A stretch of DNA of 64,000 bases from positions 1 to 64,000 of the forward strand of contig CAZWDS010000005.1 of NCBI GenBank assembly GCA_964632495.1. Direction: 5' to 3'. The stretch comes from CALKXV01 sp964632495 (GTDB lineage Bacteria > Pseudomonadota > Alphaproteobacteria > Rhodobacterales > Rhodobacteraceae). The notes under the pieces were generated by a model, which saw nothing but the letters and a program-made list of their open reading frames with translations, was not told the DNA's origin and did no database searches. A program made the position numbers and the translations under genes. Shown in pieces: positions 44,530 to 52,010 of the stretch (position 1 is the stretch's first letter; the number at the start of each line of letters is the position of its first letter).

Positions 44530-44556
44530 CCACTAGGCTTTTAAAGGGAGGAAATC

Positions 44557-46122
44557 ATGAAAAAACTTAGCCTTACAGCCGCCATTCTGGCGAGCTCTGC
44601 GATGGCTGCGCCATCGTTTGCAGATGGCCACCTTCAGATCGTCGAAGGCGATCCGCTGGAACTGACCATCCAGATGAACCACCGCGCATATCCGATCTAC
44701 GAAGAAGATTGGCCGGTGGAGCAAGCTGCACGCGAAATGACCAACGTGCATCTGGTCGACGTGACCGTCGGTGCCAACATGCGCACGGATTCCGAGAACA
44801 CCGGCCGGACCGAAGCGCTGAACTTGATGCTGGCCGGGGGAAATATCCCCGACATCGTTGGTTCAAGCCGCATCCGCGATTTTGTGAACCAATTCGGACC
44901 CGAAGGCGCATTCATCCCGCTGAACGATCTGATTGCAGAACACGCGCCGAACATCGCCGCCTACTATGCAACCCGGCCCGATATCGAAGCCGCGGTGAAG
45001 GCATCTGATGGCCAGATGTACTACGTCCCCTACCTTCCCGATGGAAAATATGGTCGGGCTTATTGGATCCGCACCGATTGGCTGAATGCGCTTGGTCTTG
45101 AAATGCCCGAAACGGTTGACGAGTACGAAGAAGTTCTGCGCGCCTTCAAAACGCAAGACCCCAATGGCAATGGTCTGGCCGATGAAGTTCCATTCTTTGC
45201 CCGTCAGTGGCCGGAACTGATCCGTCTAGTCACGCTTTGGGACGGTCGAGCCCATGGCTCGGATACCTATCACGACTTCCTTGTCGAAGATGGCAAGATC
45301 GATCACGGCTATGTTGGCGAAGGTTATCGCGACGGCATCGCAAATCTGGCGCGTTGGTACGCGGATGGGTTGATTGACGCCGAGATCTTCACACGCGGCT
45401 CATCAGCGCGGGATTTCCTGTTGTCGGAAAACCTGGGCGGATCGACCCACGACTGGTTTGCCTCGACTTCAGGCTATAATCGTCTGTCGTCGGAAATTGA
45501 CGGGTTCGAGTTTAAGGCTTTCCTGCCCCCCGCGTCGCCTTCGGGCCGCCGCATCGAAGAGCATCGCCGCATTCTGGTGAAGCCGGATGGATGGGCCATT
45601 GGTCACACGAACGAGCATCTGGTCGAGACGATAAAGTACTTCGATTTCTGGTTCACCGAAGAAGGCCGCCGTTTGGCTAACTTCGGTGTCGAAGGCATGC
45701 ACTATGACATGATCGACGGCAAGGCGATCTTTAAGCAAGATTTCCTTGATGCAGGGCCGGTCAACCGGTCGCTCTATCAGGTGGGCGCACAGCTTCAGGG
45801 TCGTGGATACTTCCAGGACTATGGCTATGAGATCCAGTGGTCGAACGAGTTCGCACTTGAGGGCATCGCGCTGTATGACACGATGGACCTGCTTATCCCG
45901 GACTTCCTGGGTGTGTCGTTCAATGCTGACGAACAGAAGGTCTATGACCGCACCTGGGGCACGATCCGCGACTATATGCTGGAGCGTCAACAGGCGTGGA
46001 TCCTGGGCACAGGCGACGTCAACGCCGAGTGGGACGAGTATCTTGCACAGATCGACAAGCTTGGCTGGCAAGAACTGATGGGCGTTATGCAATCGGCCTA
46101 CGACCGTCAGTACGGCGGATAA
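44557..46122 (+). CDS. oligosaccharide-binding protein (AlgQ/LipO-like)
   Basis: A 521-residue periplasmic protein with signal peptide MKKLSLTAAILASSAMAAPSFA. The large size is typical of LipO/AlgQ binders and not of monosaccharide binders. A calcium-loop-like sequence DPNGNGLADE spans 201-210, as in the alginate binders AlgQ1/AlgQ2. NIPDIVGSSRIRDFVNQFGPEGAFIPLNDLI and YVPYLPDGKYGRAYWIRTDWLNALGLEMPET are family regions. There is no lipobox. It is preceded by GGGAGG and followed by a hairpin, which may hold its mRNA level above that of the downstream lyase. Confidence 0.93.
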   Translation: MKKLSLTAAILASSAMAAPSFADGHLQIVEGDPLELTIQMNHRAYPIYEEDWPVEQAAREMTNVHLVDVTVGANMRTDSENTGRTEALNLMLAGGNIPDIVGSSRIRDFVNQFGPEGAFIPLNDLIAEHAPNIAAYYATRPDIEAAVKASDGQMYYVPYLPDGKYGRAYWIRTDWLNALGLEMPETVDEYEEVLRAFKTQDPNGNGLADEVPFFARQWPELIRLVTLWDGRAHGSDTYHDFLVEDGKIDHGYVGEGYRDGIANLARWYADGLIDAEIFTRGSSARDFLLSENLGGSTHDWFASTSGYNRLSSEIDGFEFKAFLPPASPSGRRIEEHRRILVKPDGWAIGHTNEHLVETIKYFDFWFTEEGRRLANFGVEGMHYDMIDGKAIFKQDFLDAGPVNRSLYQVGAQLQGRGYFQDYGYEIQWSNEFALEGIALYDTMDLLIPDFLGVSFNADEQKVYDRTWGTIRDYMLERQQAWILGTGDVNAEWDEYLAQIDKLGWQELMGVMQSAYDRQYGG

Positions 46123-46139
46123 GTTCCTCCCTGAGACTG

Positions 46140-46166
46140 GGGTGCGGCGGTTCTGCCGTCGCACCC
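46140..46166 (+). terminator. intercistronic hairpin (attenuator or mRNA end)
   Basis: Arms GGGTGCGGCGG (46140-46150) and CCGTCGCACCC (46156-46166) form 11 pairs including one G-T, with loop TTCTG, followed by ATTTTCC. It lies 17 bp after the binding-protein stop and before the lyase start, so it may reduce read-through. Confidence 0.65.
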
Positions 46167-46198
46167 ATTTTCCAACACGAAACCTTCGGACAATTTTC

Positions 46199-48514
46199 AT
46201 GACCACAACACGCATCGCGCTCGATCAGCCCAAAGCGGGACGGTTGAACATTCAGTACGCGCCAGACGGAGTTGCCGTGGTCGAGAATCCGCCTCGGTTC
46301 ACTTGGCTGCCGGTGATCGAAGACGAAGCCCGCTATGTGGTGCGCGTCTCAACCGACCCAAAGTTTCCGTCCGGCAAGACCTCGCTTTACAGCGACTTGC
46401 CTTTGAATTTCTTCACGCCCGACGCCCCCCTCGCCCCCGGTGAATACCACTGGGGCTATGCGGTTTGGGCGAACGGCGATGCCACCAGCGACTGGAGCAC
46501 GACACGCAGCTTCACCGTGGCTGATGGCTTGCCTGAAACACCCTTAAGCGACCGCAAGGCGCGCTACAAAAGCGCCGAAATGGCGCATCCACGGCTATGG
46601 TTGTCACCGGTCAAGCTTGACGCTTTTTCAAAAGCTGTCGCCTCTGATCCAAGCCATTGCAGCTGGCAAACCTTCTTCGACAAATCCGTTGCCCCATGGA
46701 TGGAGCGCGATGTGATGGAAGAACCAGCTGGTTATCCAAACCACCAGCGCGTCGCGCCGGTTTGGCGGCAAACTTATATCGATTGTCAGGAGTTGCTTTA
46801 CGCGATCCGCCACCTTGCCGTAGGCGGCAAAGTCACCGCCGATGCCGCCATGTTGGCCCGCGCGAAAGAGTGGCTTTTGGCCGCTGCCGCCTGGAACCCA
46901 ACGGGCACTACGTCGCGCAGCTATACCGACGAATGGGCCTTCCGGGTGAACCTGGCGCTCGCCTGGGGCTATGACTGGCTGCACGACACGCTTTCGGACG
47001 ACGAACGAGCCACCGTGCGCGAGGCTCTGCTGGTCCGCACCCGCGAAACCGCTGACCACATCATTAAGCACGCGAACATCCACCTGTTCCCCTTCGACAG
47101 CCACGCCGTCCGTGCGGTTTCAGCGGTCTTGGTGCCTTCCTCTATCGCGCTTCTGGACGAGGCTGACGAAGCCCGCGAATGGCTGGACTACTCGATCGAG
47201 TTCCTCTCAACCGTCTATTCTCCTTGGGGCGACGCTGAAGGGGGATGGGCCGAGGGGCCGCATTATTGGATGACCGGGATGGCCTATCTGATCGACGCAG
47301 CCAACCTGTTGAAATCCTTCTGCGGATACAACCTGTATGAACGACCGTTCTTCCAGAACACGGGCGACTTCCCGCTATACACCAAATCCCCCGACACCCG
47401 CCGCGCCACCTTTGGCGACGACAGCACCATGGGCGACCTGCCTTGCCTGAAAATCGGCTATAACCTGCGCCAATTTGCGGGTGTTACGGGTAACGGTGCC
47501 TATCAATGGTATTTCGACGAGATCAAAAAGAACGATCCCGGCACCGAGATGGCGTTTTACAACTGGGGCTGGTGGGACTTCAATTTCGACGAGATGGTGT
47601 ACCTGCACGACTTCGGCTTGGTTGAGGCCACATCACCATCGGACGGTGGACGGCTTCGCTGGTTCAAAGGCGTCGGCTGGGTGGCCATCCAGAAGGACAT
47701 GGAAAAACCCGACGATCATATCCAGTTCGTCATGAAAGCCTCGCCTTATGGTTCGATCAGCCACAGTCACGGCGATCAGAACGCCTTTTGTCTGGCGGGT
47801 TTTGGCGAAGACCTGGCGATCCAGTCCGGGCACTATGTCGCCTTCAACTCGACCATGCACCAGAATTGGCGACGGCAAACGCGGTCAAAGAACGCCATTT
47901 TGATCAACGGCAACGGTCAGTATGCGGGCAAAGACAAGGCGCAGGCCATGCGCTCGACCGGGCAAATCCTGACGGCAGAAGAACGCGAAGATCACATCTA
48001 CATTCAGGGTGATGCAACCGAAGCTTACCGGACGCTGACGCCCGAAGTGACCAAAGTGTTGCGTGACGTCTATTTCGTGCGCGATCAGTACTTTGTCATC
48101 GTTGAAACGATTGATGCGGAAACGCCCGTCGATATCACATGGCTTTTGCACGCGAACGCCGAAATGCAACTGGGCGATACCACCTTCCGCTATTCGGGCC
48201 AAAAAGCCGGGTTCTACGGTCAGTTCCTGTGGTCCGAGGCCGGTGCGCCCGAGATCACCCAGACCACCGGCTTTCCGGATGTGGACCCGGCAGATTACGA
48301 AGGCTTGCCCGTGTCCACTTGCCTGCACGCCACATTCCCCAAAGCCATCCGCCACCGGATCGCAACGCTATTGGTCCCCTACCCGGCCAGCGATCCAAGA
48401 CGGGTGTTCAGCTTTCTCGATGATCAGGGGTACGACTGCGACCTCTACTTCACCGATGCAGACGAACAGACCTTCAAAGTGACAGTGCCCAAGACGTTTG
48501 ACGTCGGGCGCTAA
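46199..48514 (+). CDS. PL15-like exolytic polysaccharide lyase (heparinase II/III fold)
   Basis: A 771-residue protein. The start at 46199 is chosen because the longer frame would begin inside the hairpin. It has an N-terminal DUF4962-type (alpha/alpha)-barrel domain and a C-terminal heparinase II/III beta-sandwich. H302 (FPFDSHAVRAV), Y356 (EGPHYWMTG) and H522 (SISHSHGDQNAF) each sit nine positions before His311, Tyr365 and His531 of the Agrobacterium exo-alginate lyase Atu3025, as I recall those numbers. The size is close to the 776 residues of that enzyme. No signal peptide is present, so it would act in the cytoplasm on imported oligosaccharides, cutting them to unsaturated uronate monomers. 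Activity on another oligouronide is possible. Confidence 0.85.
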   Translation: MTTTRIALDQPKAGRLNIQYAPDGVAVVENPPRFTWLPVIEDEARYVVRVSTDPKFPSGKTSLYSDLPLNFFTPDAPLAPGEYHWGYAVWANGDATSDWSTTRSFTVADGLPETPLSDRKARYKSAEMAHPRLWLSPVKLDAFSKAVASDPSHCSWQTFFDKSVAPWMERDVMEEPAGYPNHQRVAPVWRQTYIDCQELLYAIRHLAVGGKVTADAAMLARAKEWLLAAAAWNPTGTTSRSYTDEWAFRVNLALAWGYDWLHDTLSDDERATVREALLVRTRETADHIIKHANIHLFPFDSHAVRAVSAVLVPSSIALLDEADEAREWLDYSIEFLSTVYSPWGDAEGGWAEGPHYWMTGMAYLIDAANLLKSFCGYNLYERPFFQNTGDFPLYTKSPDTRRATFGDDSTMGDLPCLKIGYNLRQFAGVTGNGAYQWYFDEIKKNDPGTEMAFYNWGWWDFNFDEMVYLHDFGLVEATSPSDGGRLRWFKGVGWVAIQKDMEKPDDHIQFVMKASPYGSISHSHGDQNAFCLAGFGEDLAIQSGHYVAFNSTMHQNWRRQTRSKNAILINGNGQYAGKDKAQAMRSTGQILTAEEREDHIYIQGDATEAYRTLTPEVTKVLRDVYFVRDQYFVIVETIDAETPVDITWLLHANAEMQLGDTTFRYSGQKAGFYGQFLWSEAGAPEITQTTGFPDVDPADYEGLPVSTCLHATFPKAIRHRIATLLVPYPASDPRRVFSFLDDQGYDCDLYFTDADEQTFKVTVPKTFDVGR

Positions 48515-48530
48515 GGAAAAGGATATCTCG

Positions 48531-49274
48531 ATGAACCTCACAGGCAAAACAGCCATTGTAACGGGCGGTGGACGCGACATAGGCCGATCATGCGCCATGC
48601 GTTTGGCCAAAGAAGGCGCTGCCGTCGCCATCAACTATTTTTCGTCCTCAGAAGGCGCTGACGCAGCGGTCGCCGAGATCACAGCCGCCGGCGGTCGCGC
48701 CTTTGCGATGCAGGGCGACATGAAGTCCGAGGCTGACACCAAAGCCCTGGCCGACCGTGCAGCTGAAGAGTTCGGAAGCATCGACATTCTGGTCAACAAC
48801 ACTGGCGGTCTTGTGGCCCGCGTGAAAGTGGCCGAGATGGAGCTGGGTCATTGGAACGAGGTTATGAACCTGAACGTCACGTCATGCTTCTTGATGACCC
48901 GCGCGGTGCTGCAACACATGAGCAAAGGCGCGATCATCAACATCGTCAGCCAAGCCGCGCGCGACGGTGGCGGCCCCGGCGCTTCGGTCTATGGGGCCTC
49001 AAAGGGTGCCTTGCTGACTTGGACACGCGGTCTGGCCAAGGAACTGGCGCCAGACATTCGCGTCAACGGCCTGTGCCCCGGCATGATCGACACCGACTTC
49101 CACAATATCTTCACTAAACCCGAAGTGCGCACCGCCGTATCGGCCAACACACCATTGAAGCGCGAAGGTACGCCCGACGAAGTGGCGAACCTTGTGGCCT
49201 TTCTTGCCTCGGACGAAGCGTCATACATGACGGGCGCAAATGTGGACATCAACGGCGGGCTGGCATTCTCGTAA
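48531..49274 (+). CDS. SDR, probable DEH (4-deoxy-L-erythro-5-hexoseulose uronate) reductase
   Basis: A 247-residue short-chain dehydrogenase 16 bp after the lyase gene. The start at 48531 follows AAGGAAAAGGA. It contains TGGGRDIGRS at 11-20, S140, Y154 and K158 (YGASK). The run NNTGGLVARVKVAEM, then QAARDGGGPGASVYGASKGALLTWTRGLAKEL and PGMIDTDFHNIFTKPEVR, closely resembles what I recall of the Sphingomonas A1-R and related DEH reductases. Those reduce the linearised unsaturated uronate from alginate to 2-keto-3-deoxygluconate. NADPH or NADH preference is not predicted here. Confidence 0.82.
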   Translation: MNLTGKTAIVTGGGRDIGRSCAMRLAKEGAAVAINYFSSSEGADAAVAEITAAGGRAFAMQGDMKSEADTKALADRAAEEFGSIDILVNNTGGLVARVKVAEMELGHWNEVMNLNVTSCFLMTRAVLQHMSKGAIINIVSQAARDGGGPGASVYGASKGALLTWTRGLAKELAPDIRVNGLCPGMIDTDFHNIFTKPEVRTAVSANTPLKREGTPDEVANLVAFLASDEASYMTGANVDINGGLAFS

Positions 49275-49277
49275 AGC

Positions 49278-49315
49278 CGGGTCAGTCTTAAAGAAACGGG
49301 CCAGTCTTAAAGAAA
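49278..49315. repeat. two 19-bp tandem copies across the kdgF stop
   Basis: CGGGTCAGTCTTAAAGAAA (49278-49296) is followed at once by CGGGCCAGTCTTAAAGAAA (49297-49315), with 18 of 19 identical. The second copy includes the stop codon of the cupin gene (minus strand), so a small duplication occurred at its end. Confidence 0.8.
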
Positions 49316-49615
49316 ATCGTCTCGACGTGGCGTGAAGCAGTCAACAAGCTCGCCTGCGTCGAGGCAGACACATCCATGCACAGCGTTTGATGGGATCACA
49401 AAGCTGTCGCCGGGGCCGTATTCGGTTTCCACGCCGTCCATCGAAAACCGGAACCGTCCGGATTTGACGAAAGTGGATTGCACGTGAGGATGGTTATGCA
49501 GCTTGCCTTCGGCACCTTCGGTAAAGCGAAAACAAACGACCATCATGTCGGGGTGATCTGCAAGAACCTGACGGGTGACGCCCGGATCGGCGTCGACGAT
49601 TGGAAATGTGCTCAC
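49307..49615 (-). CDS. kdgF: cupin, KdgF-like uronate-linearising protein
   Basis: A 102-residue single cupin. Metal-site cluster HNHPHVQ at 40-46 and H80 (SNAVHGCVCL) are present. PGDSFVIPSNAVHGCVCLDAGELVDCFTP is typical of KdgF. KdgF converts 4,5-unsaturated galacturonate, mannuronate or guluronate monomers into the open-chain keto form used by the next enzyme. That fits the adjacent lyase and DEH reductase. It is convergent with the SDR gene and has its own promoter region with a palindrome at 49652-49664. The symbol is inferred from family and context. Confidence 0.78.
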   Translation of the reverse strand: MSTFPIVDADPGVTRQVLADHPDMMVVCFRFTEGAEGKLHNHPHVQSTFVKSGRFRFSMDGVETEYGPGDSFVIPSNAVHGCVCLDAGELVDCFTPRRDDFL

Positions 49616-49651
49616 GCTTAGTCTCCGATTTGTGTGTCTTGCGGCCTGATA

Positions 49652-49664
49652 TGGTAGCGTACCA
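49652..49664. promoter_or_regulatory. palindrome upstream of kdgF
   Basis: TGGTA (49652-49656), GCG, TACCA (49660-49664), 36 bp before the kdgF start. The half-sites TGGTA/TACCA are the same as in the GTATAC sites at 41448 and 57244 but are held 3 bp further apart. It may be a variant operator or bind another protein. Confidence 0.4.
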
Positions 49665-49722
49665 GTTGTGTCAAATATGTGCCCGGACTTTTGCGGGCGA
49701 TCTTTTGTGAGATTAGAGGCCC

Positions 49723-51561
49723 ATGCCGCCGTCGCTCAAATACTTTGAAGACCTTGTTGATCCTTATGTTGCCTACAACGAGGACGACACACCGCCCGGC
49801 AAGGTCGGTGCGTTCATCTGGTCGTTCATGCGACCCTTTCGAAAACTGCTGGCGATCAATGCGGGTTTTGCTTTTGCATCCGCGCTTGCCGAGGTGTTTC
49901 TGATCTTCTACCTCGGACGTCTTGTGGACTTGCTAACCGTCATGACCCCGACCGAGTTTTGGGCTGCCCACGGGATCGAGCTTGGTGTCATCTTGATCTT
50001 TATCCTGATCTTGCGCCCGCTCATCGACACAATTGATACCGCCTTGATCAAAAATGCGATCCAACCCAACGTTTCAGCTTTGGCACGCTGGCGGTCGCAT
50101 CGGCACGTGTTGCGCCAACCCGTGGGATGGTTTGAGGATGATTTCGCGGGACGCATTGCAAACCGTGTCGTCCAGATGCCCGCCGCCACAGGTGAACTGG
50201 CCTTTCAGATCATGAACACACTGGCCTTCACCGTGGCCTATCTTGCGGGTGCCGGAGCCCTTTTGTTTAACGCCGATCCCTATCTTCTGATCCCTTTGGC
50301 GGTCTGGTTGCTTTTGTACCTGGCCCTTGTGCGCTGGTCGTTGAAACGTGTCCGTCCTGCCGCGCGCAACAGTTCCGCGGCGCGCAGCAAGACATTGGGG
50401 TTCATCGTCGACAGTTACTCAAACATCAACGCGGTCAAATTGTTCTCACACAATGACCGCGAAATCGAAACTGCCGTCGAAGTTCTGGAAAACCATCGTA
50501 AAACATACATGGCGGAAAACCGGATCGTCACCGTGATGGACAGCGGATTGGCCGTGCTAAACGGCATCCTTATTGCAAGTGTTGTTGGATGGGCCTTGGC
50601 GATGTGGTCGGTTGGCTCTGCCTCGGTTGGTGTGGTCGCGGCGGCTGGTGCGTTGGCTCTTCGGATCAACGCAATGACGGGGTGGATCCTCAGCGCTTTG
50701 TCTGCGTTCTTCCGCGCCCTTGGCATTATCTCGGAAGGGATGGAGACGGTATCTCAGCCCATTGGTATGAAAGATGCACCGACCGCGGGCGCATTGGATT
50801 TGAACGGCGGGCAAATCGAGGTAGAGCACCTGACCCATAGCTACGGGCGCAAAGTGGGCGGCGTGAAGAACGTCACATTCACCATCAAACCCGGTGAGAA
50901 AGTAGGTTTGGTGGGGCGCTCGGGGGCTGGGAAGTCTACTTTGGTCAAGGCACTTCTGCGATTGTTTGACCCCGAGGAGGGGCAAATCCGGATCGACGGT
51001 ACCGACATATCGACTGTGACCCAAGACAGTCTGCGTGCCGGGATCGGGATGGTGCAGCAAGATACCATGCTTTTGCACCGCTCGATCCGCGACAACATCA
51101 TGTACGGACGCCCCGACGCCAGCGAAGACGACATGATCGCCGCTGCCAAACGCGCCGAGGCCCACGGTTTTATCGAAGGGTTGAAAGACAGCTTTGGGAA
51201 CGTGGGGTATGACGCACAGGTGGGCGAGCGCGGTGTGAAACTATCGGGTGGACAAAGGCAAAGGATCGCCTTGGCGCGTGTCGTGCTAAAAGACGCTCCG
51301 ATCCTGATTTTGGACGAAGCCACCAGTGCGTTGGACAGCGAGATCGAAGACCAAATCCAAAAAGCGCTTCAGACGATGATGGATGGCAAAACCGTCATCG
51401 CCATCGCGCACCGTCTGTCGACGATCGCGCAGATGGATCGCATTTTGGTGCTGGATGACGGGCAGATCGTTGAACAGGGCAGTCACGACGATCTGTTGGC
51501 GCAGACCGGACAATATGCCGGATTCTGGAACAGGCAGACGGGCGGTTACATCGCGGTCTAG
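49723..51561 (+). CDS. ABC exporter, permease and ATPase fused (ABCB/MsbA-like)
   Basis: A 612-residue half-transporter that would act as a dimer. The N-terminal ~330 residues hold six helices (LLAINAGFAFASALAEVFLIFYLGRLV is the first). The ATPase domain starts near residue 365 (IEVEHLTHSYGRKVGGVKNVTF), with Walker A GRSGAGKST, signature LSGGQRQR, Walker B ILILDEATSALD and the H-loop IAHRLSTIAQM. Substrate classes for this family include lipids, drugs and peptides, and no neighbour narrows this. It is divergent from kdgF and converges on the UspA gene. Confidence 0.93.
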   Translation: MPPSLKYFEDLVDPYVAYNEDDTPPGKVGAFIWSFMRPFRKLLAINAGFAFASALAEVFLIFYLGRLVDLLTVMTPTEFWAAHGIELGVILIFILILRPLIDTIDTALIKNAIQPNVSALARWRSHRHVLRQPVGWFEDDFAGRIANRVVQMPAATGELAFQIMNTLAFTVAYLAGAGALLFNADPYLLIPLAVWLLLYLALVRWSLKRVRPAARNSSAARSKTLGFIVDSYSNINAVKLFSHNDREIETAVEVLENHRKTYMAENRIVTVMDSGLAVLNGILIASVVGWALAMWSVGSASVGVVAAAGALALRINAMTGWILSALSAFFRALGIISEGMETVSQPIGMKDAPTAGALDLNGGQIEVEHLTHSYGRKVGGVKNVTFTIKPGEKVGLVGRSGAGKSTLVKALLRLFDPEEGQIRIDGTDISTVTQDSLRAGIGMVQQDTMLLHRSIRDNIMYGRPDASEDDMIAAAKRAEAHGFIEGLKDSFGNVGYDAQVGERGVKLSGGQRQRIALARVVLKDAPILILDEATSALDSEIEDQIQKALQTMMDGKTVIAIAHRLSTIAQMDRILVLDDGQIVEQGSHDDLLAQTGQYAGFWNRQTGGYIAV

Positions 51562-51573
51562 CGGGGTGGTCTT

Positions 51574-51999
51574 TTATCGAACCACAAAGACAGTTTGGCT
51601 GGCGTGGCGGACCACGCGGGCCGCGTTCGGGCCAATCAAATAGTCCTGAAATTGCGGACGTTGTGCGCCGACGACAATCAAATCTGCGTTTAGTCTATTC
51701 GCCGCCTGAATAATCTGATCGTAGACTGTTCCCTGAGCGATGTGGAGTTCGGCTTGAACATCTTTAGGGATGACCTGAGCCGCCCAAGCCTCAAGCCCGG
51801 ACTTGGCCTTGTCGGCCATCTGCCGCGAGTGGTCCGGCCCCAACATGGAACTGACAATCGCCATGCCACTGTCAGACACCACGTTCAGCAAATGCAAAAC
51901 AGCGCCTTCGGCCCGGGCCAACAGGATAGCAGCTTCGGTTGTTCGCTTGGCACCGTCGGCATCGTCAACATCAACAGCCAGTAGAAGTGTCTTGAACAT
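51574..51999 (-). CDS. universal stress protein (UspA family)
   Basis: A 141-residue UspA fold protein. It starts FKTLLLAVDVDDADGAKRTTEAAILLARAEGA. The ATP-loop-like end is LIVVGAQRPQFQDYLIGPNAARVVRHASQTVFVVR, in which the usual G-2x-G-9x-G(S/T) is altered. It ends the TRAP transcription unit, 11 bp after the TRAP permease stop. Usp proteins are often found with TRAP systems, where one (TeaD) regulates transport by binding ATP. Confidence 0.92.
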   Translation of the reverse strand: MFKTLLLAVDVDDADGAKRTTEAAILLARAEGAVLHLLNVVSDSGMAIVSSMLGPDHSRQMADKAKSGLEAWAAQVIPKDVQAELHIAQGTVYDQIIQAANRLNADLIVVGAQRPQFQDYLIGPNAARVVRHASQTVFVVR

Positions 52000-52010
52000 C
52001 TGAACTCTCC

